Below the pieces are notes generated by a model. That model was given only the letters and a program-made list of their open reading frames with translations, was not told the origin of the DNA and ran no database searches. A stretch of 64,000 nucleotides of DNA from Brachybacterium paraconglomeratum (GTDB lineage: Bacteria; Actinomycetota; Actinomycetes; Actinomycetales; Dermabacteraceae), in the NCBI RefSeq assembly GCF_003994255.1, contig NZ_ML133853.1, positions 1-64,000 on the forward strand, written 5' to 3'. Shown piece after piece: positions 1-7,646 of the stretch; the stretch's first letter is position 1; each line of letters starts with the position of its first letter. Both the position numbers and the translations under genes were made by a program.

Positions 1-82
1 CTGCTTCTCGCGCAGCGACCATCGCCGGCTTCCCGGCTATGACTGCCTCGATGACCTCCGCTCGAAACGACGCAGGCAACAT
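1..82 (-). CDS. N-terminus of a helix-turn-helix protein (transposase-like), cut by the window edge
   Basis: The leftward frame starts at ATG 82 behind a strong Shine-Dalgarno (aggaggga, about 7 nt upstream) and is still open at base 1. Only about 27 codons are visible. They begin MLPASFRAEVIEAVIAGKPA, which looks like the first helices of an IS-type transposase or similar DNA-binding protein. The start signal is convincing; the family assignment is a guess, because the diagnostic part lies outside the window. Confidence 0.45.
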   Translation of the reverse strand, partial: MLPASFRAEVIEAVIAGKPAMVAAREA

Positions 83-268
83 CAGCAACTCCCTCCTCAG
101 GAGTCGCACTCACCCGTTGAGGCGGCCCTCGTCATAGCGGTCCATACGCACCACTCGATGTCCGTCGACGCCGCGCGGCCGCCCACCGAGTCGCACTGAC
201 CGCGGCTCGCCGGGTGGTGCCGCCCGCCGCCCCGTAGGCTGGGCGCGACCCCGAGGAGAGGACCCTCC

Positions 269-1111
269 ATGACTGCATCCCACCCCGCCGTCCCGACGCT
301 CGAGATCCGCGGCGCCGCCCCGATCCCCCAGCTCGGCTACGGCGTGTTCAAGGTCGACCCGGACATCGCGGCCGACGTGACCGCCCAGGCCCTCGCCGCC
401 GGCTACCGCCACATCGACACCGCGAAGATCTACGGCAACGAGGAGGGCGTCGGCCGGGCGATCGCCGAGTCCGGGATCCCGCGCGAGGAGCTGTTCGTGA
501 CCACGAAGCTGTGGGACGACGCCCACGCCTTCGACGACGCGATCGCCGCCTGCGAGGCCTCCCTCGAGCGGCTCGGCCTGGACTACGTGGACCTCTACCT
601 CATCCACTGGGCGGCGCCCTCGCAGGGGCAGCACGTCGAGGCGTGGAAGGCCCTGATCGCCCTGCAGGAGCGCGGCCTGGTCCGCGCCATCGGCGTCTCG
701 AACTTCCCGGCGCAGCAGCTCGCCGAGGTCATCGAGGCCACCGGCGTGGTCCCCGCGATCCACCAGATCGAGCTGCACCCCTACTTCCAGCAGCGGGAGC
801 TGCGCGCGATCCACGCCGAGCACGGCATCCTCACCGAGGCGTGGGGGCCGCTGGGCCAGGGCAAGTCCGACCTGCTCGAGAACCCGGCCGTCACCGCGAT
901 CGCCGAGGCCCACGGCGCCACCCCCGCCCAGGTGGTCCTCGCCTGGCATCTCGCGCACGGCATCGTGACGATCCCGAAGTCCGTCACGCCCTCGCGGATC
1001 GTGGAGAACCTCGCCGCGGCGGAGCTGGAGCTCACGGCCGACGAGGTCGCCGCGATCGACGCGCTGGACCGCGAGGACGGCCGCGGCGGGACGGACCCCG
1101 CCACCAAGTGA
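269..1111 (+). CDS. Aldo/keto reductase (2,5-diketo-D-gluconate reductase type)
   Basis: A 280-residue cytoplasmic NADPH-dependent carbonyl reductase of full family length. The catalytic tetrad is visible: D50 and Y55 (in DTAKIYGNEEG), K80 (TTKLW) and H113 (LIHW). The cofactor-binding signature IPKSVTPSRI lies near residue 235. The ATG has a good ribosome-binding site (gaggagagg). It is a single gene, separated from the convergent iron-transport operon by a hairpin. The substrate cannot be told from sequence; small ketones, aldehydes or keto-sugars are usual for this subfamily. Confidence 0.92.
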   Translation: MTASHPAVPTLEIRGAAPIPQLGYGVFKVDPDIAADVTAQALAAGYRHIDTAKIYGNEEGVGRAIAESGIPREELFVTTKLWDDAHAFDDAIAACEASLERLGLDYVDLYLIHWAAPSQGQHVEAWKALIALQERGLVRAIGVSNFPAQQLAEVIEATGVVPAIHQIELHPYFQQRELRAIHAEHGILTEAWGPLGQGKSDLLENPAVTAIAEAHGATPAQVVLAWHLAHGIVTIPKSVTPSRIVENLAAAELELTADEVAAIDALDREDGRGGTDPATK

Positions 1112-1325
1112 CCCGCTGAGGGCAGGCGACCCGCCGCCCGAGCGCCCCGCTGCCCGCGTGGCCTACTGCCCGGGTGCCCCGCCGCCGAGGTGCTCCGGCG
1201 GCCGGGCGCCCCGCCGCCGACCGAGTGCTGCATCTGGACCGCTGTGAAGCCGTCATGGCGGCCCGGATGCATCACTCGGCGCCGGTTCTCATGGGCAGGC
1301 GGCGCAGCCGCCTCCCCACACACAT

Positions 1326-1382
1326 CGAGTGGCAGGTATCGACCGGTATGACTCAGGGACAGCGGTCGATATCTGCCACTCG
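1326..1382. terminator. Hairpin between convergent genes (likely bidirectional terminator)
   Basis: Two 20-nt arms (1326-1345 and 1363-1382) are complementary except for one G/T position and enclose a 17-nt loop. The structure lies between the end of the aldo/keto reductase (+) and the end of the iron ABC ATPase (-). It is the only structure I see in the 355-bp gap 1112-1466. It has no clear U-tract, as is common in high-GC actinobacteria. Confidence 0.6.
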
Positions 1383-1466
1383 GTGCTGGGCGCGAGGGCG
1401 GTGCGCCCGGTCCCGCTGTGCGGTGTCTCGCGGGGCCCGGGCCCGGCCGGTCCGCCGCCGCCGGGC

Positions 1467-2231
1467 TCAGTAGTAGACGGCGAGCGGGCCCGTCGGCCCC
1501 TCGACCACCTGCACCGGGGTGTCGAAGACGCGGGTGAGCACCTCGCCGTCCATGATCCGCGCGACGGGCCCGGCCTCGACGACCGCGCCCTCCTTCATCG
1601 CGATGATGTGGTCGGCGTAGTGGGCGGCGAAGTTGATGTCGTGCAGCACCACCACGACCGTGCGGCCCAGCTCGCGGGCGGCATCGCGCAGGCGCCCCAT
1701 CATCTGGACGCTGTGGCGCATGTCGAGGTTGTTCAGCGGCTCGTCCAGCAGCACGTACTCGGTGTCCTGGGCCAGGACCATCGCCACGTACGCGCGCTGG
1801 CGCTGCCCGCCGGAGAGCTGGTCGAGATAGCGGTCCTCGAGGTCGTCGAGGTTCAGGAAGTCGATCGCCTCGGAGATCTTCTGCTCGTCGAGCCGGGTCA
1901 GGCGCCCCTTGGAGTAGGGGAAGCGGCCGAATCCGACCAGTTGGCGCACCGTGAGCCGGGTGATGAAGTGGTTCTCCTGGCGCAGCACCGAGAGGATCTT
2001 GGCGAGGTCCTTCGAGGCGGTGGAGGCGATGTCGTAGCCCGCCACCTCGATCTGGCCCTCGTCGATGCCCAGCAGTCGCCCCACCATGGTCAGCAGCGTC
2101 GACTTGCCCGCGCCGTTCGGGCCCACCAGCGCCGTCACCCCGCCCGAGGGGATGTCGGTGGTGACCGGCCCGATCTGCACCGTCCCGGTCGCGGACCGGT
2201 ACTCCTTCCGCACCTTGTCGATGGTGATCAC
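1467..2231 (-). CDS. Iron-siderophore ABC transporter, ATP-binding protein
   Basis: This 254-residue ATPase energises import through the two FecCD-type permeases encoded just upstream. Walker A (GPNGAGKST), signature (LSGGQRQR), Walker B (YVLLDEPLNNLD) and H-loop (VVLHDIN) are all present and in order. I chose the GTG start at 2231 because the upstream permease stop overlaps it as GTGA, and the open frame further upstream lies inside that permease in another frame. It is the last gene of the operon, and a hairpin at 1326-1382 follows. FecE/YclP-like. Confidence 0.93.
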   Translation of the reverse strand: MITIDKVRKEYRSATGTVQIGPVTTDIPSGGVTALVGPNGAGKSTLLTMVGRLLGIDEGQIEVAGYDIASTASKDLAKILSVLRQENHFITRLTVRQLVGFGRFPYSKGRLTRLDEQKISEAIDFLNLDDLEDRYLDQLSGGQRQRAYVAMVLAQDTEYVLLDEPLNNLDMRHSVQMMGRLRDAARELGRTVVVVLHDINFAAHYADHIIAMKEGAVVEAGPVARIMDGEVLTRVFDTPVQVVEGPTGPLAVYY

Positions 2232-3364
2232 AGGCGCCCCTTCCGCATGATGACGACGAGGAACACGGTCCCGCCGACGAGCTCGATGATGATGGAGACG
2301 ACGCCCTGCGCGTAGAACACGTGGTTCATGACGAAGTAGGCGCCGGCGAGGACCACGAAGCCGGTGAGCGCCCCGAGGGGCAGCAGGCGGCGGTGGTCGT
2401 GGGTCCCGGCGAGCTGGTAGGTCAGCGTCGCGACGAGGAAGCCGAAGAAGGTCATGGGGCCGACGAGCGCGGTCGAGACCGCCATCAGCACCGAGACCAG
2501 GACGAGGGAGTAGATGGTCTGGCGGCCGTGGTCCACGCCCACGTTGATGCACACGTCCCGGCCCATCGCGATGACGTTCAGCGTGCGGGCGTTGAGCCAG
2601 ATCAGCGTCGTCGCCACGATCACCAGCGGGATCGCGAAGGGCAGGTACTCGGCGCTCGCATTGGTCACCGAGCCGAACAGCCGGGCGCTGAGCACGTCGA
2701 ACTCGCTGGGCGAGAGCAGACGCTGCATGAAGGTCGAGACCGCGCCGAGCCCGCCGCCCATGATGATGCCCACCAGGAGCATGACCTGGATGTTCGCGTA
2801 GCGGCCGCGCAGCAGCCAGCCGTACAGCAGCACCGAGAGCCCCACCATCGCCGCGACCTGCGCGAGGAACTGGCCGGGCCCCTGCAGGGCGACGACACCG
2901 GCCACGCCGAGCGTGTACACCGCGGCCGTCTGGATGACGGTGTACAGCGACTCGAAGCCCATGATCGAGGGGGTGATGATGCGGTTGTTGGTGACGGTCT
3001 GGAAGGTGATCGTGGCGACCGCCTGGCAGATCGCCACGACCGCCATCACCACCAGGGAGGTCACGCGCATCTCGGCGATCAGCCAGAAGCCGCGCGAGCC
3101 CACCGGCATGGGGTTCCCGATCGCGAGCAGCCCGAGCGCCGCGCCCGCGGCCAGGACCACGAGGACGGCCAGCACGATCCAGTAGCGGCGCTGGGAGGCG
3201 CCGTCGGGGAAGGCGCCGGAGCGGGCCCGCATGCGCCGGGGGGCCGAGAGCACGCCGAGCTCGCCTGCGGCGTCGGCCGGGGCGGTGGAGAGCTCGACGG
3301 GGGCGGCCTCGTCGGCGACCGCCTCGAGCCGGCGCCCGTCGTGGGTCGTCGTGCGCTCAGCCAT
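2228..3364 (-). CDS. Iron-siderophore ABC transporter permease (FecCD family)
   Basis: A 378-residue integral membrane permease with a hydrophilic N-terminal extension of about 65 residues, followed by the multi-helix FecCD core (for example MGRDVCINVGVDHGR and LVGPMTFFGFLVATL). It overlaps the permease upstream by 8 bp and the ATPase downstream by 4 bp, so translation is probably coupled. Together with the second permease it should form the membrane heterodimer. The N-terminal extension is longer than usual, and its role is unknown. Confidence 0.92.
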   Translation of the reverse strand: MAERTTTHDGRRLEAVADEAAPVELSTAPADAAGELGVLSAPRRMRARSGAFPDGASQRRYWIVLAVLVVLAAGAALGLLAIGNPMPVGSRGFWLIAEMRVTSLVVMAVVAICQAVATITFQTVTNNRIITPSIMGFESLYTVIQTAAVYTLGVAGVVALQGPGQFLAQVAAMVGLSVLLYGWLLRGRYANIQVMLLVGIIMGGGLGAVSTFMQRLLSPSEFDVLSARLFGSVTNASAEYLPFAIPLVIVATTLIWLNARTLNVIAMGRDVCINVGVDHGRQTIYSLVLVSVLMAVSTALVGPMTFFGFLVATLTYQLAGTHDHRRLLPLGALTGFVVLAGAYFVMNHVFYAQGVVSIIIELVGGTVFLVVIMRKGRL

Positions 3365-4358
3365 GTCGGCGCTGCCTCAGCAGGAGGGCGATGAAGACGG
3401 CCGCGCCCACGATCCCCAGGATCAGGGAGACCGGCACCTCGAAGGGCATGATGATGGTGCGGCCGATCAGGTCGCAGATCGTGACGATCGCGATGCCGAG
3501 CAGGCACACCCAGGGCAGATTCGAGCGCAGGTCGTCGCCGCGGATCATCGAGACGACGTTCGGGACGATCAGGCCCAGGAAGGGCAGGTTCCCGACCACG
3601 ACGGTGACCACGCCGGTCGCGATCGCGACCAGGCCCGTGCCCAGCAGCACCACGCGGCGGTAGTTCACGCCGACGTTGGTGGCGATGTCCTCGCCGAGGC
3701 CCGCGACGGTCAGGCGGTCGGCGACGACGAACACGGCCACGCCCACGGCGAGCACGATCCACAGCACCTCGTAGCTTCCGCGCAGCACGGAGGTGAAGGA
3801 GCCGGCGAACCAGACCCCGAGGTTCTGCAGCGCGTCGAACTGGAGGGCGACGAAGGTGGAGACGGAGCCGACGACGGCCCCGAGCATGATCCCGATGATC
3901 GGCACGATCAGGGAGCTGCGCAGCGTGACCCGGCGCAGGAACAGGAAGAACACCATCGTGCCGACGAAGGAGAAGACGATCGCCACGCCCATCTTCGTCA
4001 GCAGCCCCGCCGACGGGACCAGCACCATCACCAGGATCAGGCCGAGCCCCGCCCACTCGGTGGTGCCGGTGGTGGACGGCTCGACGAAGCGGTTCTGCGT
4101 CATCAGCTGCATGATCAGGCCCGACATCGACATCGCAGCGCCCGCGAGGACCAGCGCGATGGTGCGGGGAATGCGGGTGATGGCGAACATCTCGCCGCCG
4201 CCCTCGGCGCCGAGCACGTCGTAGACGCCGGTGAACAGGGAGACGACCAGCAGCAGCGCGACCGCGCCGATGCCGATCAGGAGCTTGCCGTCGACGAGGC
4301 GCTCGCGCCCGCGGGTGGGGGGCGGCGGCGACTCGGAGGTGAGCTGGGGGGCGGTCAT
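3357..4358 (-). CDS. Iron-siderophore ABC transporter permease (FecCD family)
   Basis: A 333-residue FecCD permease, the usual length, with the conserved region GEDIATNVGVNYRRVV and the cytoplasmic-loop-like segment GNLPFLGLIVPNVV. It is the second half of the permease pair and lies between the binding-protein gene (156-bp gap containing a hairpin) and the other permease (8-bp overlap). The ATG at 4358 follows a caggagtcctga leader. Confidence 0.92.
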   Translation of the reverse strand: MTAPQLTSESPPPPTRGRERLVDGKLLIGIGAVALLLVVSLFTGVYDVLGAEGGGEMFAITRIPRTIALVLAGAAMSMSGLIMQLMTQNRFVEPSTTGTTEWAGLGLILVMVLVPSAGLLTKMGVAIVFSFVGTMVFFLFLRRVTLRSSLIVPIIGIMLGAVVGSVSTFVALQFDALQNLGVWFAGSFTSVLRGSYEVLWIVLAVGVAVFVVADRLTVAGLGEDIATNVGVNYRRVVLLGTGLVAIATGVVTVVVGNLPFLGLIVPNVVSMIRGDDLRSNLPWVCLLGIAIVTICDLIGRTIIMPFEVPVSLILGIVGAAVFIALLLRQRRHG

Positions 4359-4450
4359 TCAGGACTCCTGGAAGGGGCGGTGGTCGCGTCGGCGCACGAT
4401 CGTCGGAACCGGCGCGCCGCACGGGGCCGACGGGTGCTGCGACGACGCGA

Positions 4451-4490
4451 CGCACGGCGGGCGGGCCGCGCAGGCCCTGCCCGCCGTGCG
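4451..4490 (-). terminator. Intra-operon hairpin after the binding-protein gene
   Basis: The arms cgcacggcgggc (4451-4462) and gcccgccgtgcg (4479-4490) pair perfectly. The hairpin lies just 3' of the siderophore-binding lipoprotein stop and before the permeases. A partial terminator or RNA stabiliser here would leave more binding protein than membrane components, a common arrangement in ABC operons. Confidence 0.55.
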
Positions 4491-4514
4491 GCGGTCAGCG
4501 ATGACGGACGTGGC

Positions 4515-5528
4515 TCAGGCCTTGCCCTCGAGCGCATCGGCGAAGGTGTTGAAGAACTCCGTGTAGGTCTGGATGCCCTCGTTGGTGTAGGTGTCCGCGG
4601 GCATGTAGACGATGTTGCCCTCGGCCACGGCGGTCACGCCGGCGAGCGCCTCGGAGGAGTCCAGCAGCTCGTTGGCGGGCGTGTACTCGGGGTCGTCGGC
4701 GGAGACGGCCGCGTCGCGGTCCATCACGAGGATCCAGGCGGGGTTCGAGTCCGCGATCGCCTCGACGGAGATGTCGTCGCCCTCGTGGTCGTCGCTGGCA
4801 CCCTCGACCTCGAGCGCAGGCGCCAGTCCGAGCGCCTCGAAGGTCCAGCCCAGCGTTCGCCCCTGACCGGGAGCGATGTAGCCGATCTCGCCGCCGGAGG
4901 TGGTCACGGCCATGACGGTGGAGGAGCCGTCGTAGGCGGCCTTGACGCGCTCCATCGCGGCGTCGAGGTCGGTGCCGAGGGCCTCGGCCTCGGTCTGCTT
5001 CTCGAAGATCTCGCCGAGCACGGAGACCTGGCGCTTGAGCTCGTCGGCGAAGGGCTGGTCGTCGCGCGGGTCGAGCTCGAGGATCGTCGCGTCCGGCGCG
5101 TACTTCACGAAGTCGTCGTGGTACTGGGCGAAGCGCTGGCCGTTGATGATCAGGGTCGGCTCGGCGGCGACGACGGCCTCGAGGTCGGGCTCGCGGTGGC
5201 TGCCGAGGTCGATGATCGACTCGTCCTCCTTGAGCGGGTTCGTCGAGGGCATCAGGGTGCGGGCCGCGGCGGCGAGGGTGACGCCCCAGTCGGCGAGGGC
5301 CTCGAAGGTGCGGTTGTCGGTCGCGACCACGGAGGACGGCGGGGTCTGCACGGTCTGCGGGCCGTTGTTGTCCTCGACCTCGACGGTGCCGGCCTCGGCG
5401 CCGCCCGCGTCGGAGGCGCCGGCGCCCGTCGCGTCGTCCTCTCCGGTGCCGCCGCAGGCGGTGAGGGCCAGGCCGAGGACGCCGGCGGCGGAGAGGGCGC
5501 CGAGGCTGCGGCGGGTGAAGGAGGTCAT
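4515..5528 (-). CDS. Siderophore-binding lipoprotein of an iron ABC importer
   Basis: A 337-residue extracellular binding protein (FepB/FatB-like). The N-terminus MTSFTRRSLGALSAAG carries a signal sequence ending in the lipobox LTAC, with the lipid-anchored Cys at about residue 25. A Gly/Ala/Asp-rich linker and the periplasmic-binding fold follow. I chose ATG 5528 because it has the signal peptide and a purine-rich ribosome site; an upstream in-frame start adds about 25 unlikely residues. An IdeR/DtxR-type box 60-78 bp upstream implies repression by iron. It is the first gene of the four-gene uptake operon. Confidence 0.92.
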   Translation of the reverse strand: MTSFTRRSLGALSAAGVLGLALTACGGTGEDDATGAGASDAGGAEAGTVEVEDNNGPQTVQTPPSSVVATDNRTFEALADWGVTLAAAARTLMPSTNPLKEDESIIDLGSHREPDLEAVVAAEPTLIINGQRFAQYHDDFVKYAPDATILELDPRDDQPFADELKRQVSVLGEIFEKQTEAEALGTDLDAAMERVKAAYDGSSTVMAVTTSGGEIGYIAPGQGRTLGWTFEALGLAPALEVEGASDDHEGDDISVEAIADSNPAWILVMDRDAAVSADDPEYTPANELLDSSEALAGVTAVAEGNIVYMPADTYTNEGIQTYTEFFNTFADALEGKA

Positions 5529-5587
5529 GGGAAGTCTTTCTCTCGACGGGGTCCGGAGGCGCGGCGGGAAACCGAGCCGCACCGTGA

Positions 5588-5606
5588 CTGAGGCTAGCCT
5601 CACCTG
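5588..5606 (-). promoter_or_regulatory. IdeR/DtxR-type iron box
   Basis: The site reads tgaggctagcctcacct at its core. Relative to the known consensus TTAGGTTAGCCTAACCTAA, the central AGG-TAGCCT-ACCT is kept, with symmetric T-to-C and A-to-C changes. It lies directly upstream of the siderophore-binding gene. Known biology: Fe2+-loaded IdeR/DtxR represses such operons. Confidence 0.75.
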
Positions 5607-5808
5607 CGCGGTTTATGCCACTCCTTGCTTGCTTTATTCACTTGGCGGACCTGTGATCGTCATTACAGGCGCTGACCTGCGGGGACTTTCGTCCGTCGGC
5701 CGAACGACGGCGGGCGGGCGAACGACAGGTCCGTGCCGTCGTCGCCTGCAGGCGTGTGGACGCGAGGGACGGGCGTCGTCGGGCGGCGGGCCGCAGAGAA
5801 CGCGGCCT

Positions 5809-5888
5809 CGTTGCATCCACTGGCGCTGCGCGTGCGTCGGGGGCAGCACGCGGGGTCGGCTGCGGGCTGAGCGCCGGTGGATGCAACG
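5809..5888. repeat. Long inverted repeat in the divergent intergenic region 5529-5992
   Basis: 19-nt arms at 5809-5827 and 5870-5888 pair with one mismatch around a 42-nt loop, which itself contains a smaller gcgtgc/gcacgc pairing. The 464-bp region also holds the IdeR box, and I see nothing else in it. Because both flanking genes point away, this is not an ordinary terminator. It could be an RNA leader structure or a mobile palindromic repeat. Confidence 0.5.
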
Positions 5889-5992
5889 CCCGGCAGGAAA
5901 CAGGAGCCGTCAGGGGCGCGAGGTCGGAGCGGCAGCCCGCTAGGGTGGCCCCGGTCGCCGGGGGACGGCGGCCGGGGCCGAGGGGGCGAACG

Positions 5993-7120
5993 ATGAACGA
6001 GCACGGGGGCGGTCAGGGGCCGCAGCTGCCGGACTTCTCCGCGCCCGGCGGCGGGCAGAGCGGTGCCGGCAGACATGGGCCCGGAGCGCAGGGCTCCGAC
6101 GGATACGGCGCCGACGCACAGCGCCCCGACGGGCAGAGCCCCGGCGGGTACGGCGCGACCGGCGGCGTCGGGGGCGCCTCCCTCCCGGACTTCTCCGGCA
6201 GCCCTTCGGGAGGCTCCGGCAGGACGGGCGGGTTCGGCGGGGACGATCCCGGAAGACCTGCCGGCCCCGACTCTCCCGGCGGGTCGGGCGGCGGGCGCGG
6301 CCCGATGCTCGCGCTGCTGGGCGGGGGCGGGTGCCTGGTGGTGATCCTCGCCGTGATCGCGCTGGTGCTCTCGCAGACCGTGCTGAGCGGCGGCGGGGAG
6401 GAGCCCGCCGACGATCCGACCCCGAGCGCGTCGAGCCCCACGGACGAGACGGGCCCGTCCGACGGCGGGGGCGCGTCGGACGGTGGGGGTGCGTCCGACG
6501 GCGGCTCGGGCGGCGCGCCGACGCCGAAGGACCAGGAGCCAACGACCGAGGCCGCAGCCTCGGGCACCGCCTGCACCATGCAGGGGGACGGGGCCGTGAC
6601 CGAGCAGGTCGAGGGCGAGGTGCGCGGCGGCGGCCTCGCGTTCCCACAGCCCGAGGGCTGGGAGGTGGGCACCGGCTGGGGCTCGCAGAGCGCCTACGTC
6701 ACCGACCAGCACCACGCCGACCAGCCCGTGGAGGCGGGCTGGTACACGCTCGCGGGCGTCGGGAAGGTCGAGTTCCCCGAGGAGGAGGGCGGCTATCCCG
6801 GCGCCGAGGAGGCCGCGCGCGCGATCTTCCTGTGCGCGCTCGAGCCCGAGCAGGGCGAGGAGCTCTACGGCGATCCGGCCATGCTGCGGAACTATCGCGA
6901 CGAGGCCACCACGGTCGACGGGCACGACGCCTGGATCGTCTCCGCCGACGTGGTGATCTCCGATCTGACCCTGCTCCACTCGACCGATTCCTGGCGCCGC
7001 GTGGTGATCGTGGTGGACACCCCTGATGGGCCCGCCGCCTTCGACGGGGGCGCCGCACTCGGCCATGACCAGCAGGTCGCGGACCTCGAGACGATGCTCG
7101 AGGGGCTTACGGTCCTCTGA
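5993..7120 (+). CDS. Single-pass membrane protein of unknown function with Gly/Pro-rich cytoplasmic segment
   Basis: 375 residues starting at ATG 5993 behind gaggggg. Three parts are visible. First is a low-complexity N-terminal region of about 100 residues rich in Gly, Pro, Ser and Asp, in which the element LPDFS occurs twice. Next is one membrane helix (LVVILAVIALVLSQTVL). Last is an extracellular region that opens with a Ser/Gly/Asp linker and continues as a compact domain of about 180 residues with two or more cysteines. Architecturally it resembles actinobacterial DUF4190-like or secreted-domain surface proteins, but I do not recognise the extracellular domain. Monocistronic. Confidence 0.8.
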   Translation: MNEHGGGQGPQLPDFSAPGGGQSGAGRHGPGAQGSDGYGADAQRPDGQSPGGYGATGGVGGASLPDFSGSPSGGSGRTGGFGGDDPGRPAGPDSPGGSGGGRGPMLALLGGGGCLVVILAVIALVLSQTVLSGGGEEPADDPTPSASSPTDETGPSDGGGASDGGGASDGGSGGAPTPKDQEPTTEAAASGTACTMQGDGAVTEQVEGEVRGGGLAFPQPEGWEVGTGWGSQSAYVTDQHHADQPVEAGWYTLAGVGKVEFPEEEGGYPGAEEAARAIFLCALEPEQGEELYGDPAMLRNYRDEATTVDGHDAWIVSADVVISDLTLLHSTDSWRRVVIVVDTPDGPAAFDGGAALGHDQQVADLETMLEGLTVL

Positions 7121-7190
7121 CCCGGACGCGGGGGCGAGGCGGCTCCAGCACCCTCGGACGCGACGTCCCGAGAAACCCGTCGGCCGGAGC

Positions 7191-7217
7191 TGTCGATCCG
7201 CACCGCCCCCGTTCGTC
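7191..7217 (+). promoter_or_regulatory. ECF42-type promoter
   Basis: TGTCGA (7191-7196), a 17-nt spacer, then CGTC (7214-7217), 54 bp upstream of the YCII gene start. This matches, from memory, the described ECF42 promoter pattern (TGTCGA at -35, CGA/TC at -10), and the second gene it would drive is itself an ECF42 sigma factor. It therefore looks autoregulated. Confidence 0.65.
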
Positions 7218-7270
7218 ATAGTGGTGTCCGGGCCGCACGGTCCGGTTCACACACCGATGGAGGAGTGACC

Positions 7271-7621
7271 ATGAAGTACGTGCTGCTGCTGATGGGGGAC
7301 CTGGACGATGCTCGCTGCGGCGAGAGCGAGGAGGGCCCCGGCCCCGAGGAGTTCGCCGCCTTCGACGCCGAGCTGGAGAAGGCCGGCGTGCTGGCCGGCG
7401 GCTTCGCCCTCACCGATCCGGAGGAGGGCACGAGCGTGTCCCGCGCCGACGCCGACTCGGAGGCCGTGATCACTGCGGGCCCCTACGCCGAGAGCCGCGA
7501 GTTCGTGGGCGGCACGATCGTGCTGGAGGTGCCGAGCCTCGACGAGGCCCTCGCCTGGGCCGCGAAGTGCCCCGGCGCGATCGGCGGACGCATCGAGGTG
7601 CGGCCGCTGCTCGAGATCTGA
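7271..7621 (+). CDS. YCII/DGPF-domain protein
   Basis: A 116-residue protein of the YCII-related (DGPF) family, beginning MKYVLLLMGD and ending in a ferredoxin-like region with the segment GPYAESREFVGG, the family hallmark. The ATG at 7271 has an ideal ribosome site (ggagg, 7 nt). It lies 25 bp upstream of an ECF42 sigma factor, the classic pairing for this family, and is the likely main target of that sigma factor. The biochemical function of DGPF proteins is unproven; roles in oxidative or antibiotic stress have been suggested. Confidence 0.9.
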   Translation: MKYVLLLMGDLDDARCGESEEGPGPEEFAAFDAELEKAGVLAGGFALTDPEEGTSVSRADADSEAVITAGPYAESREFVGGTIVLEVPSLDEALAWAAKCPGAIGGRIEVRPLLEI

Positions 7622-7646
7622 GCGGGACAGGGCTGGAGAGGGAGCG

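Noticed and set aside
3231-5591. Very long reading frame (786 codons) on the + strand across the siderophore operon
   Set aside because: Runs antisense to three intact, well-conserved transport genes; its composition is the Asp/His/Gly/Arg-rich pattern of a GC-rich shadow frame.
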